Assembly: GCF_000814475.1 (NCBI RefSeq)
Contig: NZ_JSVC01000018.1
Coordinates: 62,001 to 126,000 of the forward strand
DNA length: 64,000 nucleotides
Origin: Flavihumibacter solisilvae
GTDB taxonomy: Bacteria > Bacteroidota > Bacteroidia > Chitinophagales > Chitinophagaceae
Reading direction: 5' to 3'
Shown here: in pieces, positions 26,562-35,136 of the stretch
How the letters are laid out: every line of letters starts with the position of its first letter
Position numbering within the stretch: the stretch's first letter is position 1
The notes under the pieces: generated by a model
Databases searched by the model: none
Told to the model about the DNA's origin: nothing
What the model saw: only the letters and a program-made list of their open reading frames with translations
Position numbers and translations under genes: made by a program

Positions 26562-26654
26562 AGGCCAGGCCGCCTAAACCTTATGATTTAAAATATGTTT
26601 AAGTAGCCCTTCCCACAGGAAATAAAAGAGGTCTGCCAACCGTTATTCATTCCC

Positions 26655-28061
26655 ATGAAGACGTTACGTTACCTTATCTGTATTATGCTGCTGGCAATAT
26701 CCTCTGCGCTTTCCGCCCAGAAAACCTGGAAGCACGGCCGCCTGCGGGTAAGTGCAGATGCACATTTCCTGGAAACGAGCAATGACAGGCCATTTTTCTG
26801 GCTCGGCGACACCGGATGGGAGCTGTTCCACCGGCTGAGTTTTGAAGAAATCGAGGTATACCTGGAGGACAGGTATGCCAAGGGTTTTAATGTGATCCAG
26901 GCGTCAATCATTGCAGAACATGAAGGGCTTAAAAAGCCAAACCGATATGGTGCGCTCCCGCTGACCCAGAACAAGCCTGAAACACCCAATAATAATTATT
27001 TCGCGCTGGTGGATACGGTCGTACGACTGGCTGCAACCCACGACATGTTCATGGCGCTGGCGCCGGCCTGGGGCGATAAGGTGACCGGCAAACCCGGGTC
27101 CGCGATCTTCAACAAGGAGAATGCCTACAAATATGGAAAATGGCTGGGTAACCGCTATAAGAATGATGAGAACATCATCTGGATGCTCGGCGGTGACCGC
27201 GCTCCCCAAAAGGATACAAATGACTGGCGCCCGATCTGGCGCGAAATGGCGCGTGGGATCCAGGAGGGAAGCGACTACAAGGCTTTCATCACCTATCATT
27301 CCACTGTCGGCGAAAAAAGCAGTACCAGCCAGTCACTTCATAAAGAGCCCTGGCTCAATATGAACACTTTCCGAAGTGGTAATACCTCAAAAGACATCCC
27401 GGTCTGGACTTATATCGAGCGCGACTTTAAACTGCCGAGCCCTAAACCCACTATCGATGTCGAACCTAACTTCGAGGACTACCCGGTGAACCCGTCTCCC
27501 AGGTGGACCGAACAAAAGGATGGCTACTTTGACGATTATGACGTTCGCAGGCAATGTTACCGTTCCGTTTTTGCAGGCGCTGCCGGGGTAACATATGGCC
27601 ACCATGGTGTGTGGCAGTTCTATAGCGAAAGGGAAGAGCCGATCACCTTCGCCGACCGCAGCTGGACCAACGGCCTTGATCGTCCGGGGGCTTTCAGTGT
27701 AAGCTATCTGCGCAAACTGATCGAATGCAGGCCTTTTATCGGCAGGATCTATGATCCCTCGCTCATTGTTGAAGGACAGGGCGAGAAAGGGGAATATATT
27801 ACCGCTTTCAGGGGAAAGGACAACGACTATGCGATGATCTATATGCCTGTTGGCAAGACCATCAAGGTGAAGACCAAATTCATGAAAAGCTCCGATATAA
27901 AAGTGTGGTGGTATGACCCGCGGATCGGCCTGATGGTAAGGGGGATCTCCCTTTATCGCAAGGACGTGCTGGAGTTAACACCACCGACGAAAGGAGTGGG
28001 GCAGGACTGGGTGCTTGTATTAGATAATCCTGACTACCAGTATCGTCCACCCGGAAAATAA
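26655..28061 (+). CDS. GH140-like glycoside hydrolase (DUF4038 plus collagen-binding-like domain)
   Basis: A 468-residue exported protein with a signal peptide of about 21 residues (ends ALSAQ). Residues ~28-370 match the DUF4038 barrel: RLRVSADAHFLETSNDRPFFWLGDTGWELF is the typical opening, and WMLGGDRAP (near 179) and TIDVEPNFED (near 270) carry acidic residues where the family's catalytic pair lies. Residues ~375-465 resemble the C-terminal putative collagen-binding domain (DYAMIYMPVGKTIKV, WWYDPR). The characterised GH140 enzyme is an apiosidase acting on rhamnogalacturonan-II; that substrate cannot be asserted here. No SusCD pair is adjacent. Convergent with the next gene, 3-bp gap. Confidence 0.82.
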   Translation: MKTLRYLICIMLLAISSALSAQKTWKHGRLRVSADAHFLETSNDRPFFWLGDTGWELFHRLSFEEIEVYLEDRYAKGFNVIQASIIAEHEGLKKPNRYGALPLTQNKPETPNNNYFALVDTVVRLAATHDMFMALAPAWGDKVTGKPGSAIFNKENAYKYGKWLGNRYKNDENIIWMLGGDRAPQKDTNDWRPIWREMARGIQEGSDYKAFITYHSTVGEKSSTSQSLHKEPWLNMNTFRSGNTSKDIPVWTYIERDFKLPSPKPTIDVEPNFEDYPVNPSPRWTEQKDGYFDDYDVRRQCYRSVFAGAAGVTYGHHGVWQFYSEREEPITFADRSWTNGLDRPGAFSVSYLRKLIECRPFIGRIYDPSLIVEGQGEKGEYITAFRGKDNDYAMIYMPVGKTIKVKTKFMKSSDIKVWWYDPRIGLMVRGISLYRKDVLELTPPTKGVGQDWVLVLDNPDYQYRPPGK

Positions 28062-28064
28062 TGA

Positions 28065-29336
28065 TTAAACTGTAACGCTCAGTTGCCTGTTCTCCCGCAG
28101 GTATGCATATGCGAACCAGGCGGTAACAACAATTGATAGGATGAAATAGCCAATCAGCATCGGTTTAACCAATGGCGAATACTGGCTTACTCCAAACCAG
28201 TCGCCCTGCTGGATAATGATGCTGATCCCGAACAGGTTTTTCATGCCTTCCCATACCAATGCCCCGGGGTTCCTGTCCATCAGGTCAGTAAACGCATATA
28301 CCTGCAGGAATACAAACAGCCCGTAAACAAAGATTCCCGGCGATCCGATCTGTGCGATATTCCCAAAAAGATAACTGATGAAGAGCAGGCACATGCTTAG
28401 CTGGATCCAGCTCCACACATGCATGGCGACAGACACTTTCGGATCGTATTTCTCGAAGTGATAAGGATCGTCAATCTTATATACAGGAAACTTTTCTGCG
28501 ACATCTGCAGGACGCCAGCCGGTAGGCATCAACCAGATGCGGAATTTATCGCGCCAGTCTGCCGCCCGCCATGCATCTTTCGTCAGCAGCCACATGTGCT
28601 GGAAATTGATCTTGATCGGGTTCCAGGTCCGCACCGGTCTTGTGATTCCATATACAGGTGGAATGTCTTCCCTTTCTTCCTGGAAAGTCCCGAATAACTT
28701 ATCCCAGAAAATAAAGATCTGTGAATAGTTCTTATCGAGGTATTCCGGGTTCAGCGCATGGTGCACGCGGTGATGCGAAGGAGTTACAATGATATGTTCG
28801 AGAAAGCCCATCTTATTGATATGACGGGTATGATACCAGAACTGTGCAAACAAATGCAGTGGTGCCACAACTGCAATAACTTTGTCAGGTACGCCGAGTA
28901 CAGCTGCCGGCAGCAGGAAGATGATAAAGATCTTGACTATCGATGAAATGCTTTGCCTGAGGGCGCATGCCAGGTTGAATTCTTCACTGCTGTGATGGAT
29001 GATATGGTTGTTCCAGAAGAAATTATACTCATGTGCGATGCGGTGTGTCCAGTATCCCGAGAAGTCGAGTGCAAGGAACGCAATGGCATAGGTAAGCCAT
29101 CCGTCAGGAACTGTTACGAGTGCAACACGATCAACAAGCCAGCCATAACTGATAATGGCGATGCTAAGTCCCAGCACGTCTTTGGTAACATTGGTTATGC
29201 CGGAGCTGAGACTGGAGATCATGTCCATATTCCTTACGGTATCGAAGCCTTTTCTCCAGCCGTACCATTTTTCGAACAATACAAGTAACAGGAATGCCGG
29301 CATGGCAATGAGTAGTATCTTTCCGTAGGTTTCCAT
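28065..29336 (-). CDS. Sterol desaturase/fatty acid hydroxylase family membrane protein
   Basis: A 423-residue integral membrane di-iron oxygenase. The eight-His pattern of the superfamily is present: HRIAHE (near 98), HIIHHSSEE (near 110) and HHRVHHALNPEY (near 195). About four to five membrane helices precede and surround the His region, and three more follow in the C-terminal third, longer than the minimal ~280-residue family form. Members hydroxylate or desaturate lipids, or cleave alkylglycerol ethers; the length and NHIIHHSSEEFN string are like the alkylglycerol-monooxygenase branch, a low-confidence guess. It stands alone. Confidence 0.85.
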   Translation of the reverse strand: METYGKILLIAMPAFLLLVLFEKWYGWRKGFDTVRNMDMISSLSSGITNVTKDVLGLSIAIISYGWLVDRVALVTVPDGWLTYAIAFLALDFSGYWTHRIAHEYNFFWNNHIIHHSSEEFNLACALRQSISSIVKIFIIFLLPAAVLGVPDKVIAVVAPLHLFAQFWYHTRHINKMGFLEHIIVTPSHHRVHHALNPEYLDKNYSQIFIFWDKLFGTFQEEREDIPPVYGITRPVRTWNPIKINFQHMWLLTKDAWRAADWRDKFRIWLMPTGWRPADVAEKFPVYKIDDPYHFEKYDPKVSVAMHVWSWIQLSMCLLFISYLFGNIAQIGSPGIFVYGLFVFLQVYAFTDLMDRNPGALVWEGMKNLFGISIIIQQGDWFGVSQYSPLVKPMLIGYFILSIVVTAWFAYAYLRENRQLSVTV

Positions 29337-29378
29337 ATAGCAGCGATCCTTTGTACGAATTTAAACAGATTTTAGCCG

Positions 29379-31136
29379 ATGAAACGAATACCAGCCCGAA
29401 TCTTGACCGTGATCACCTTCATGATAACCAGCCTTGGCCTGACTGCACAGGAGGGATTCAATTCACCGGCACTTAAAAGCCTGGTCGCCAGGATGGAAGC
29501 TTTTGACCGCAGGGAAAATGAAAGCGACAGTTTCCCGCTCGGCAGGTACGCCGAAGAAGACTTCAAAAGGCGCTATGCTTTCAGCAAATCAACGCTTGCC
29601 GACCTGCAAAATATCGATACGGCAAAGCTTGATTTCAATGATTATATCAGTTGGGAACTGCTGCGGTTTTCCCTGGAAGATGAAGTGAAGGAATACGAAA
29701 TGAAGCGGTACCTCAATACTGTGTTGAGTGACTATGGCTTTCATATTGGTTTTGCGGGCTTTGCCAACACGCCAATAAACAATGCTTCCACTGCCGAAAA
29801 ATACCTGCGCAGGCTGGAGGCATTCCCGGTTTATGTACGTCAGCAGATTGCGTTGTTGAGAAAGGGATTGTCGATCGGGCTTTCGCAGCCGGATTTTATT
29901 ATCCGCGGCTTTGCAGCAAGTTATGACAAGCATATTGTGAGCGATGCTGAGCAAAGCATTTTCATTCATCCTTTTGATCAGCGGCCGTCTTCGGTTGACA
30001 ATGTGCGGTGGAATGCTTACCGTAAACGTTGCCTGCAGCTCATCGATAATAACATTGTGCCTCAATACCGGATCATCAAGGCATTTTTCGAGCAGGAGTA
30101 TATTCCCAAAACCCGTAAAAGTATTGGAGCAAGTGAATACCCCGATGGCAGGGCATACTACCAGCAGCGGGTGAATTTTTATACCACATCTACCGTTTCT
30201 TATGAAGAAGTGTATGAGACCGGGCTGAAGGAAGTGGACCGTATCAAAGCAGAAATGGAAAAGGTAAAAACTGCGACCGGATTTAGGGGCAGTCTACAGG
30301 AATTCATTGGTTTTTTACGGACTGACAAGCAGTTCTATGTTACGACTCCTGAAGCACTTTTGAAGGAAGCCTCTTTTATTGCAAAAAAGATTGATGGATT
30401 GTTGCCCGCATACTTCGGCAAGCTTCCCCGGCAGCCGTATGCCGTGCAGCCTGTTCCCGCGCACCTTGCGCCCAATTATACTGCGGGCCGTTATTCCGGC
30501 GCCCCGGTAAACAGTACACGGTCGGGCGAATATTGGGTGAATACCGTGAACCTGCCAAGCAGGCCATTATACAACCTAGAGGCCCTGACCTTGCATGAAG
30601 CGGTTCCCGGCCATCACCTGCAGATCTCGCTGACGCAGGAACTCGACAGCATTCCGGCGTTCCGAAGGAACTTTTATGTAAATGCTTTCGGTGAAGGCTG
30701 GGCTCTGTATTGCGAATACCTTGGTCGCGAAATGGGCCTGTACCAATCGCCCTACTCGCGGTTCGGCCAGCTCACTTACGAGATGTGGCGGGCATGCAGG
30801 CTGGTAATTGATGTAGGCATCCATGCGAAGGGGTGGACCAGGCAGCAGGCTGTGGATTATCTTTCGTCGAATACAGCATTAAGCCTGCACGAATGCAATA
30901 CCGAGATCGACCGTTACATTTCCTGGCCCGGGCAGGCACTCAGTTACAAGATAGGCGAGCTCACGATCCGCCGCCTCAGGGAGAAAACAGAAAAGGCCCT
31001 GGGTAACCGCTTTAATATTCGATCCTTTCATGATATGATCCTTTCCCGGGGCACTGTAACCATGAAACTGCTCGAGCAGATGACTGACAGGTACATCAGT
31101 GAACAACTTACCCACACAGCTTCAATCAGTCAATAA
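29379..31136 (+). CDS. DUF885 family exported protein (metallopeptidase-like)
   Basis: A 585-residue periplasmic protein with a signal peptide of ~23 residues (ends GLTAQ). The DUF885 helical domain carries LTLHEAVPGHHLQ near residue 405, an HExxxGHH arrangement that looks like a zinc-binding site, with ALYCEYLGRE ~50 residues later offering a further Glu. The family is annotated as peptidase-like, but few members are characterised. It is 72 bp before the FAD oxidoreductase gene, which has its own probable promoter. Confidence 0.82.
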   Translation: MKRIPARILTVITFMITSLGLTAQEGFNSPALKSLVARMEAFDRRENESDSFPLGRYAEEDFKRRYAFSKSTLADLQNIDTAKLDFNDYISWELLRFSLEDEVKEYEMKRYLNTVLSDYGFHIGFAGFANTPINNASTAEKYLRRLEAFPVYVRQQIALLRKGLSIGLSQPDFIIRGFAASYDKHIVSDAEQSIFIHPFDQRPSSVDNVRWNAYRKRCLQLIDNNIVPQYRIIKAFFEQEYIPKTRKSIGASEYPDGRAYYQQRVNFYTTSTVSYEEVYETGLKEVDRIKAEMEKVKTATGFRGSLQEFIGFLRTDKQFYVTTPEALLKEASFIAKKIDGLLPAYFGKLPRQPYAVQPVPAHLAPNYTAGRYSGAPVNSTRSGEYWVNTVNLPSRPLYNLEALTLHEAVPGHHLQISLTQELDSIPAFRRNFYVNAFGEGWALYCEYLGREMGLYQSPYSRFGQLTYEMWRACRLVIDVGIHAKGWTRQQAVDYLSSNTALSLHECNTEIDRYISWPGQALSYKIGELTIRRLREKTEKALGNRFNIRSFHDMILSRGTVTMKLLEQMTDRYISEQLTHTASISQ

Positions 31137-31152
31137 GATGCGCGCTTTTATA

Positions 31153-31160
31153 TATTTTTG
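31153..31160 (+). promoter_or_regulatory. -7 box upstream of the D-amino-acid dehydrogenase-like gene
   Basis: TATTTTTG matches TAnnTTTG exactly and lies 48 bases before the predicted TTG start at 31209. No clear -33 element. Confidence 0.35.
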
Positions 31161-31208
31161 ACAATTGTGCCTGAAGCATTTTTTAATTTATAATATTTAC
31201 TTTTTACT

Positions 31209-32459
31209 TTGAGCAAAGCGATAGTAATTGGTGGCGGAATTATCGGCCTTAGTTCCGCCTTCTACCTGCAGCAGGACGGATGGCAGGTGACCGTTATAGA
31301 TAAAGATGATTTCCTGAATAACTGCAGTTATGGAAATGCGGGATATGTTTGTCCTTCGCATTTTGTTCCCCTCGCAACGCCTGGCATTGTACAGCAGGGC
31401 TTGAAATGGATGCTGAATTCACGCAGCCCGTTTTATATCCAGCCACGGCTCAGCTGGTCGCTGATCGACTGGTCAATGAAATTCATCAAAAGTGCAACAC
31501 CTGAAAAAGTTAAAGCAGCAGCGGTGCCATTGCGTGATATTGCATTGCTGAGCCAGCAATGTTACCTCGATTGGAACAATCTTCCGGGGTTTGAAATGGC
31601 GTATGAGCATAAGGGTTTGATGGAATATTTCCAGACTGCTGCAAAGGAAGAGCATGCACATCATTTCTGTGAAGATGCACGGGCACTGGGACTGGATGCC
31701 GTGATGCTGAGTGCTGCGGAAGTGCAGACCCTGGAGCCACAGACAAAAGTGAATGTGAAAGGAGCGCTGTATTTTAAGTGTGACGCCCATGTGTACCCGA
31801 ATAAAGTGATGCAGTCGCTCATTCAATACCTGCGCGACAAAGGAGTGAAGTTTGTGACACATGAAATGGTTACGGGTTTTGAAAAGCAGGATGGCCATAT
31901 TAAAACCGTCATCACCAATAAGGGAAGGCATGACGCAGATACTGTTGTGCTGGCGACAGGTTCCTGGAGCCGTGAGCTGGCAGCAACAGCGGGATTGCGT
32001 ATCCCGATTGTGGCGGGCCGTGGTTATTCGATAACGATGGAAAATTCTTCCAACCTTTTAAACCATCCCGCTGTTCTTATGGAAGGCCGGGTGGCGATAA
32101 CGCCAATGGATGGCAACAAGATCAGGTTTGGCGGTACAATGGAGATCACTGATACCAACCGTCCACCGCGCATGAGCAGGGTGCAGGGAATTATCGATGC
32201 GGTGAAGAGATACTTGCCGGAATTTGAGATCCCGATGCCGGCGGAGAAGGATGTGTGGTACGGATTCCGTCCCTGTTCTGCAGATGGCATGCCTTACATA
32301 GGGCGATGCCGGAATGTTCCGAACCTGGTAGTAGCAACCGGCCATGCCATGATCGGAATGAGCCTTGGTGCGGGTACCGGTAAACTGGTAAGCGAAGTGG
32401 CAGGAGAGAGGCGGACATCAGTTGACCTGGCGCCTTACCTGCCCGAACGATTCAGCTAA
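31209..32459 (+). CDS. FAD-dependent D-amino-acid dehydrogenase-like oxidoreductase
   Basis: A 416-residue DAO-superfamily flavoprotein. The FAD-binding Rossmann motif is at the very N-terminus, AIVIGGGIIGLSSAFYL (residues 4-20), followed by VTVIDKDD. The C-terminal WYGFRPCSADGMPYIGR (near 345) is typical of DadA-like enzymes and of the related hydroxyproline/D-amino-acid dehydrogenases. Substrate unknown. The start appears to be TTG at 31209, because the next in-frame ATG falls inside the protein, well after the FAD motif. The bshC gene follows with no obvious functional link. Confidence 0.82.
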   Translation: MSKAIVIGGGIIGLSSAFYLQQDGWQVTVIDKDDFLNNCSYGNAGYVCPSHFVPLATPGIVQQGLKWMLNSRSPFYIQPRLSWSLIDWSMKFIKSATPEKVKAAAVPLRDIALLSQQCYLDWNNLPGFEMAYEHKGLMEYFQTAAKEEHAHHFCEDARALGLDAVMLSAAEVQTLEPQTKVNVKGALYFKCDAHVYPNKVMQSLIQYLRDKGVKFVTHEMVTGFEKQDGHIKTVITNKGRHDADTVVLATGSWSRELAATAGLRIPIVAGRGYSITMENSSNLLNHPAVLMEGRVAITPMDGNKIRFGGTMEITDTNRPPRMSRVQGIIDAVKRYLPEFEIPMPAEKDVWYGFRPCSADGMPYIGRCRNVPNLVVATGHAMIGMSLGAGTGKLVSEVAGERRTSVDLAPYLPERFS

Positions 32460-32492
32460 CGTCATTTAACGAGAATTTATAAGGTGTCATCA

Positions 32493-32500
32493 TACCTTTA
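32493..32500 (+). promoter_or_regulatory. -7-like box of bshC
   Basis: TACCTTTA differs from TAnnTTTG only in the last base and ends 22 bases before the ATG at 32523. Its position supports the ATG over the upstream in-frame GTG at 32484. Confidence 0.35.
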
Positions 32501-32522
32501 TCACTGTTTCAACCACGACAGT

Positions 32523-34145
32523 ATGGAATGTAGTAGCGCACTGCTAAGCTATAAGGATACAGGATCATTTAACCAGATCGTAACTGATTATGTAGAGGGT
32601 GCAGCCGACCTCGGCCCCTTTTACGAACACCCGGTAAGTTATGAGGGCATTGCTGCGGCTATCCGGAACCGTGAAATCTTTCCGACCGACAGGCAGACCA
32701 TTGTTGAAGTGTTGACGGAGCAGTACAGTAAATCGATGCTGATCGATCCGGTTGTGGACGCAAACATCAGGAAGCTGGGTGATCAGAAGACATTTGTTAT
32801 TACCACAGCGCACCAGCCCAATATTTTCTCCGGCTACCTTTATTTTATTTATAAGATCATTCATGCCATAAAACTGGCCGATGACCTGAAAGGAAAATTT
32901 CCTGAATACGATTTTGTGCCTGTGTATTATATGGGCAGTGAAGATGCTGACCTCGATGAGCTGGGAAAGATCTGGCTCTCCGGCGAGAAACTTGTGTGGG
33001 ATACCAAGCAGACCGGTGCGGTTGGAAGGATGAATACAAAGGGGCTCGACAAACTGGTTCACCGGATTGAAGGGGAACTCTCTGTGCTTCCTTTCGGGGC
33101 AGAACTCGTAAGCCTATTAAAGGAAGCCTACCTGCAGTCGCCCGATATCCAGACTGCAACATTCAGGTTGGTGCATAATTTGTTTGCTTCATTTGGGCTA
33201 GTTGTATTGATTGCTGATCATCCCTTGCTTAAAAGGAAAATGATCCAGGTGTTTACTGACGACTTGTTGCAGCATAAGCCTTCTGAAATAGTAAATGCTA
33301 CTACTGAGCAACTGGCAAAGAAATATAAAGTGCAGGCTAGTCCCCGCGAAATCAATCTTTTTTACCTGAAAGATGATATCAGGAATCGCATAGATAAAGA
33401 CGGCAATGACTTTGTTGTAGTGGATACTGACCTGCGTTTTACCCGTGCGGAATTGTTGCAGGAATTGGAATTATACCCCGAACGGTTCAGTCCGAATGTG
33501 ATCCTGCGTGGTCTTTACCAGGAAACCATTTTACCCGGCATCGCATTTATCGGTGGTGGGGGAGAACTTGCCTACTGGCTTGAGCTCAAGAACCTGTTCG
33601 AACATTACAAAGTGCCATTCCCCGTGCAGGTGCTACGCAATTCCTTCCTGCTGGTGGAGCAGAAGTGGGAAGAAAAAATGAATTCGCTCGACCTGCGGGT
33701 GGAAGATTTCTTCAGGTCAACCCAGCAACTCACAGATGAGCTTGTGAAGCGTGACTCTGCAGCACAGGTGCACCTTACGAATGAGCTGCGCGATACCAGG
33801 GCCTTTTATGATCATTTGCGGAAGGTCAGCGGCAAGATAGATAAGACACTTGAAGTGCATGTATCTGCGCTGGAGAAGCGGATGACGAAACAGTTGCAGG
33901 AGCTGGAAAAGAAACTGCTGCGTGCCGAGCGCAGGAAGTTTGGCGACCAATCGCGACAGATTGCGGCGATTCGCGCGGCCCTCTTCCCCAACGATAACCT
34001 GCAGGAGCGGGTGGAGAATTTCATGCCCTACTATGCACGGCTGGGCAAGACATTCTTCGATACTATTTACGAGTGTTCGCCCGTGCTGGAGCAGAAATTT
34101 GTCCTGTTGGAGCTGAAGGAAAAGAAAGTCGGGTTTGAGGTTTGA
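32523..34145 (+). CDS. bshC: Bacillithiol biosynthesis cysteine-adding enzyme BshC
   Basis: A 540-residue BshC, normal length. It joins cysteine to glucosaminyl-malate in the last step of bacillithiol synthesis, the main low-molecular-weight thiol in many Bacteroidota. Recognisable parts are TTAHQPNIFSGYLYFIYKI near residue 90, YYMGSEDADLDEL near 135 with the nucleotide-binding-like HxGH-region counterpart, GGGGELAYWLELK near 345, and a long C-terminal coiled coil (about 390-500). The ATG at 32523 (MECSSALLSYKDTGSF) fits the family N-terminus; a GTG at 32484 lies upstream of the probable promoter. No bshA or bshB is in the window. Confidence 0.92.
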   Translation: MECSSALLSYKDTGSFNQIVTDYVEGAADLGPFYEHPVSYEGIAAAIRNREIFPTDRQTIVEVLTEQYSKSMLIDPVVDANIRKLGDQKTFVITTAHQPNIFSGYLYFIYKIIHAIKLADDLKGKFPEYDFVPVYYMGSEDADLDELGKIWLSGEKLVWDTKQTGAVGRMNTKGLDKLVHRIEGELSVLPFGAELVSLLKEAYLQSPDIQTATFRLVHNLFASFGLVVLIADHPLLKRKMIQVFTDDLLQHKPSEIVNATTEQLAKKYKVQASPREINLFYLKDDIRNRIDKDGNDFVVVDTDLRFTRAELLQELELYPERFSPNVILRGLYQETILPGIAFIGGGGELAYWLELKNLFEHYKVPFPVQVLRNSFLLVEQKWEEKMNSLDLRVEDFFRSTQQLTDELVKRDSAAQVHLTNELRDTRAFYDHLRKVSGKIDKTLEVHVSALEKRMTKQLQELEKKLLRAERRKFGDQSRQIAAIRAALFPNDNLQERVENFMPYYARLGKTFFDTIYECSPVLEQKFVLLELKEKKVGFEV

Positions 34146-34200
34146 ACAAAAAATCAGTTCTTTTGTGCTCTGATTGATTAATGCTCCTCAATTAAATTAT

Positions 34201-34713
34201 ATGAGTCTTGTTGGTATAATAATGGGATCTGATTCCGACCTCCCCGTGATGCAGGCTGCGGCAGATATGCTGAAGCAGTTTGGGATTTCCTACGAACTGA
34301 CTGTGGTTTCCGCGCACCGCACCCCGAAAAGGATGGTTGATTATGCCACTACCGCCCGCGACCGCGGTATCAAAGTGATCATAGCCGGCGCCGGCGGCGC
34401 CGCGCATTTGCCAGGTATGGTTGCCTCACTGACACCCTTACCTGTAATAGGTGTACCAATTAAGTCGTCGAACTCCATCGACGGCTGGGATTCTGTATTG
34501 TCCATTCTCCAGATGCCCAATGGCATTCCTGTTGCGACAGTTGCGCTTAATGCGGCCAAAAACGCCGGCATTCTCGCTGCTTCGATCATCGGTGCGTTTG
34601 AGGCTGAAGTTGGCAACAAAGTAGCAGCCTATAAAACTTCCCTCGAAGAAGAAGTGCTGAAGAAAGTAAGCAAGCTTAAGGCTGACGGGCAACCGAATGA
34701 TTTCGATGCGTGA
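34201..34713 (+). CDS. purE: N5-carboxyaminoimidazole ribonucleotide mutase
   Basis: A 170-residue class I PurE. It moves the carboxyl group from N5-CAIR to CAIR in purine synthesis. The N-terminal [16 protein letters not shown], the SAHRTPKRM stretch with the catalytic His (near 45), and [14 protein letters not shown] are all present. The start is the ATG at 34201. The usual partner purK is not adjacent. Convergent with the response regulator, 18-bp gap. Confidence 0.95.
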   Translation: MSLVGIIMGSDSDLPVMQAAADMLKQFGISYELTVVSAHRTPKRMVDYATTARDRGIKVIIAGAGGAAHLPGMVASLTPLPVIGVPIKSSNSIDGWDSVLSILQMPNGIPVATVALNAAKNAGILAASIIGAFEAEVGNKVAAYKTSLEEEVLKKVSKLKADGQPNDFDA

Positions 34714-34731
34714 CAAGGCTGGTTTTGTGAA

Positions 34732-35136
34732 TTAATACGCTTTCCAGAACTTGTGAAAGGCCTGTGCGGTCTCAAGACATTCGTTGAAGGTTATTGGTTT
34801 GGTAATGTAGGAGTGTGCGCCCAGCTGCATACATTTTTCCATTTCAATGGAATTGATGGAAGTGGAAAAGATGATAACGGGGACTTCCCTGAAACGGTCG
34901 TCGAGTTTAAGCCTGCGCAAGGTTTCGGTGCCATTCAACTTTGGCATGTTAAGGTCAAGAACAATGAGACAGGGGATATTTCCGAGGTCATATTCCCCGG
35001 AAAGCAGTTGCAGTGCGTGTTCACCATCATCAGCAAAGTTTATGGTGTTGCCTGCATTTATCATTTCCATTGCATCCCTGATGATTTCCTTGTCTTCAGG
35101 ATCATCGTCAGCAAGTAAGATTTTCCACCTTTTCAT
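34732..35136 (-). CDS. Single-domain response regulator (receiver only)
   Basis: A 134-residue CheY-like receiver of the Rcp1 subtype. Acidic pocket D10/D11/D12, phospho-acceptor D61 in LIVLDLNMPKLNG, and K113 in YITKPI. There is no DNA-binding or enzymatic output domain. It overlaps the histidine kinase gene by 4 bp and is the last gene of the stressosome operon, so it is the likely phosphorylation target; its downstream partner is unknown. Confidence 0.93.
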   Translation of the reverse strand: MKRWKILLADDDPEDKEIIRDAMEMINAGNTINFADDGEHALQLLSGEYDLGNIPCLIVLDLNMPKLNGTETLRRLKLDDRFREVPVIIFSTSINSIEMEKCMQLGAHSYITKPITFNECLETAQAFHKFWKAY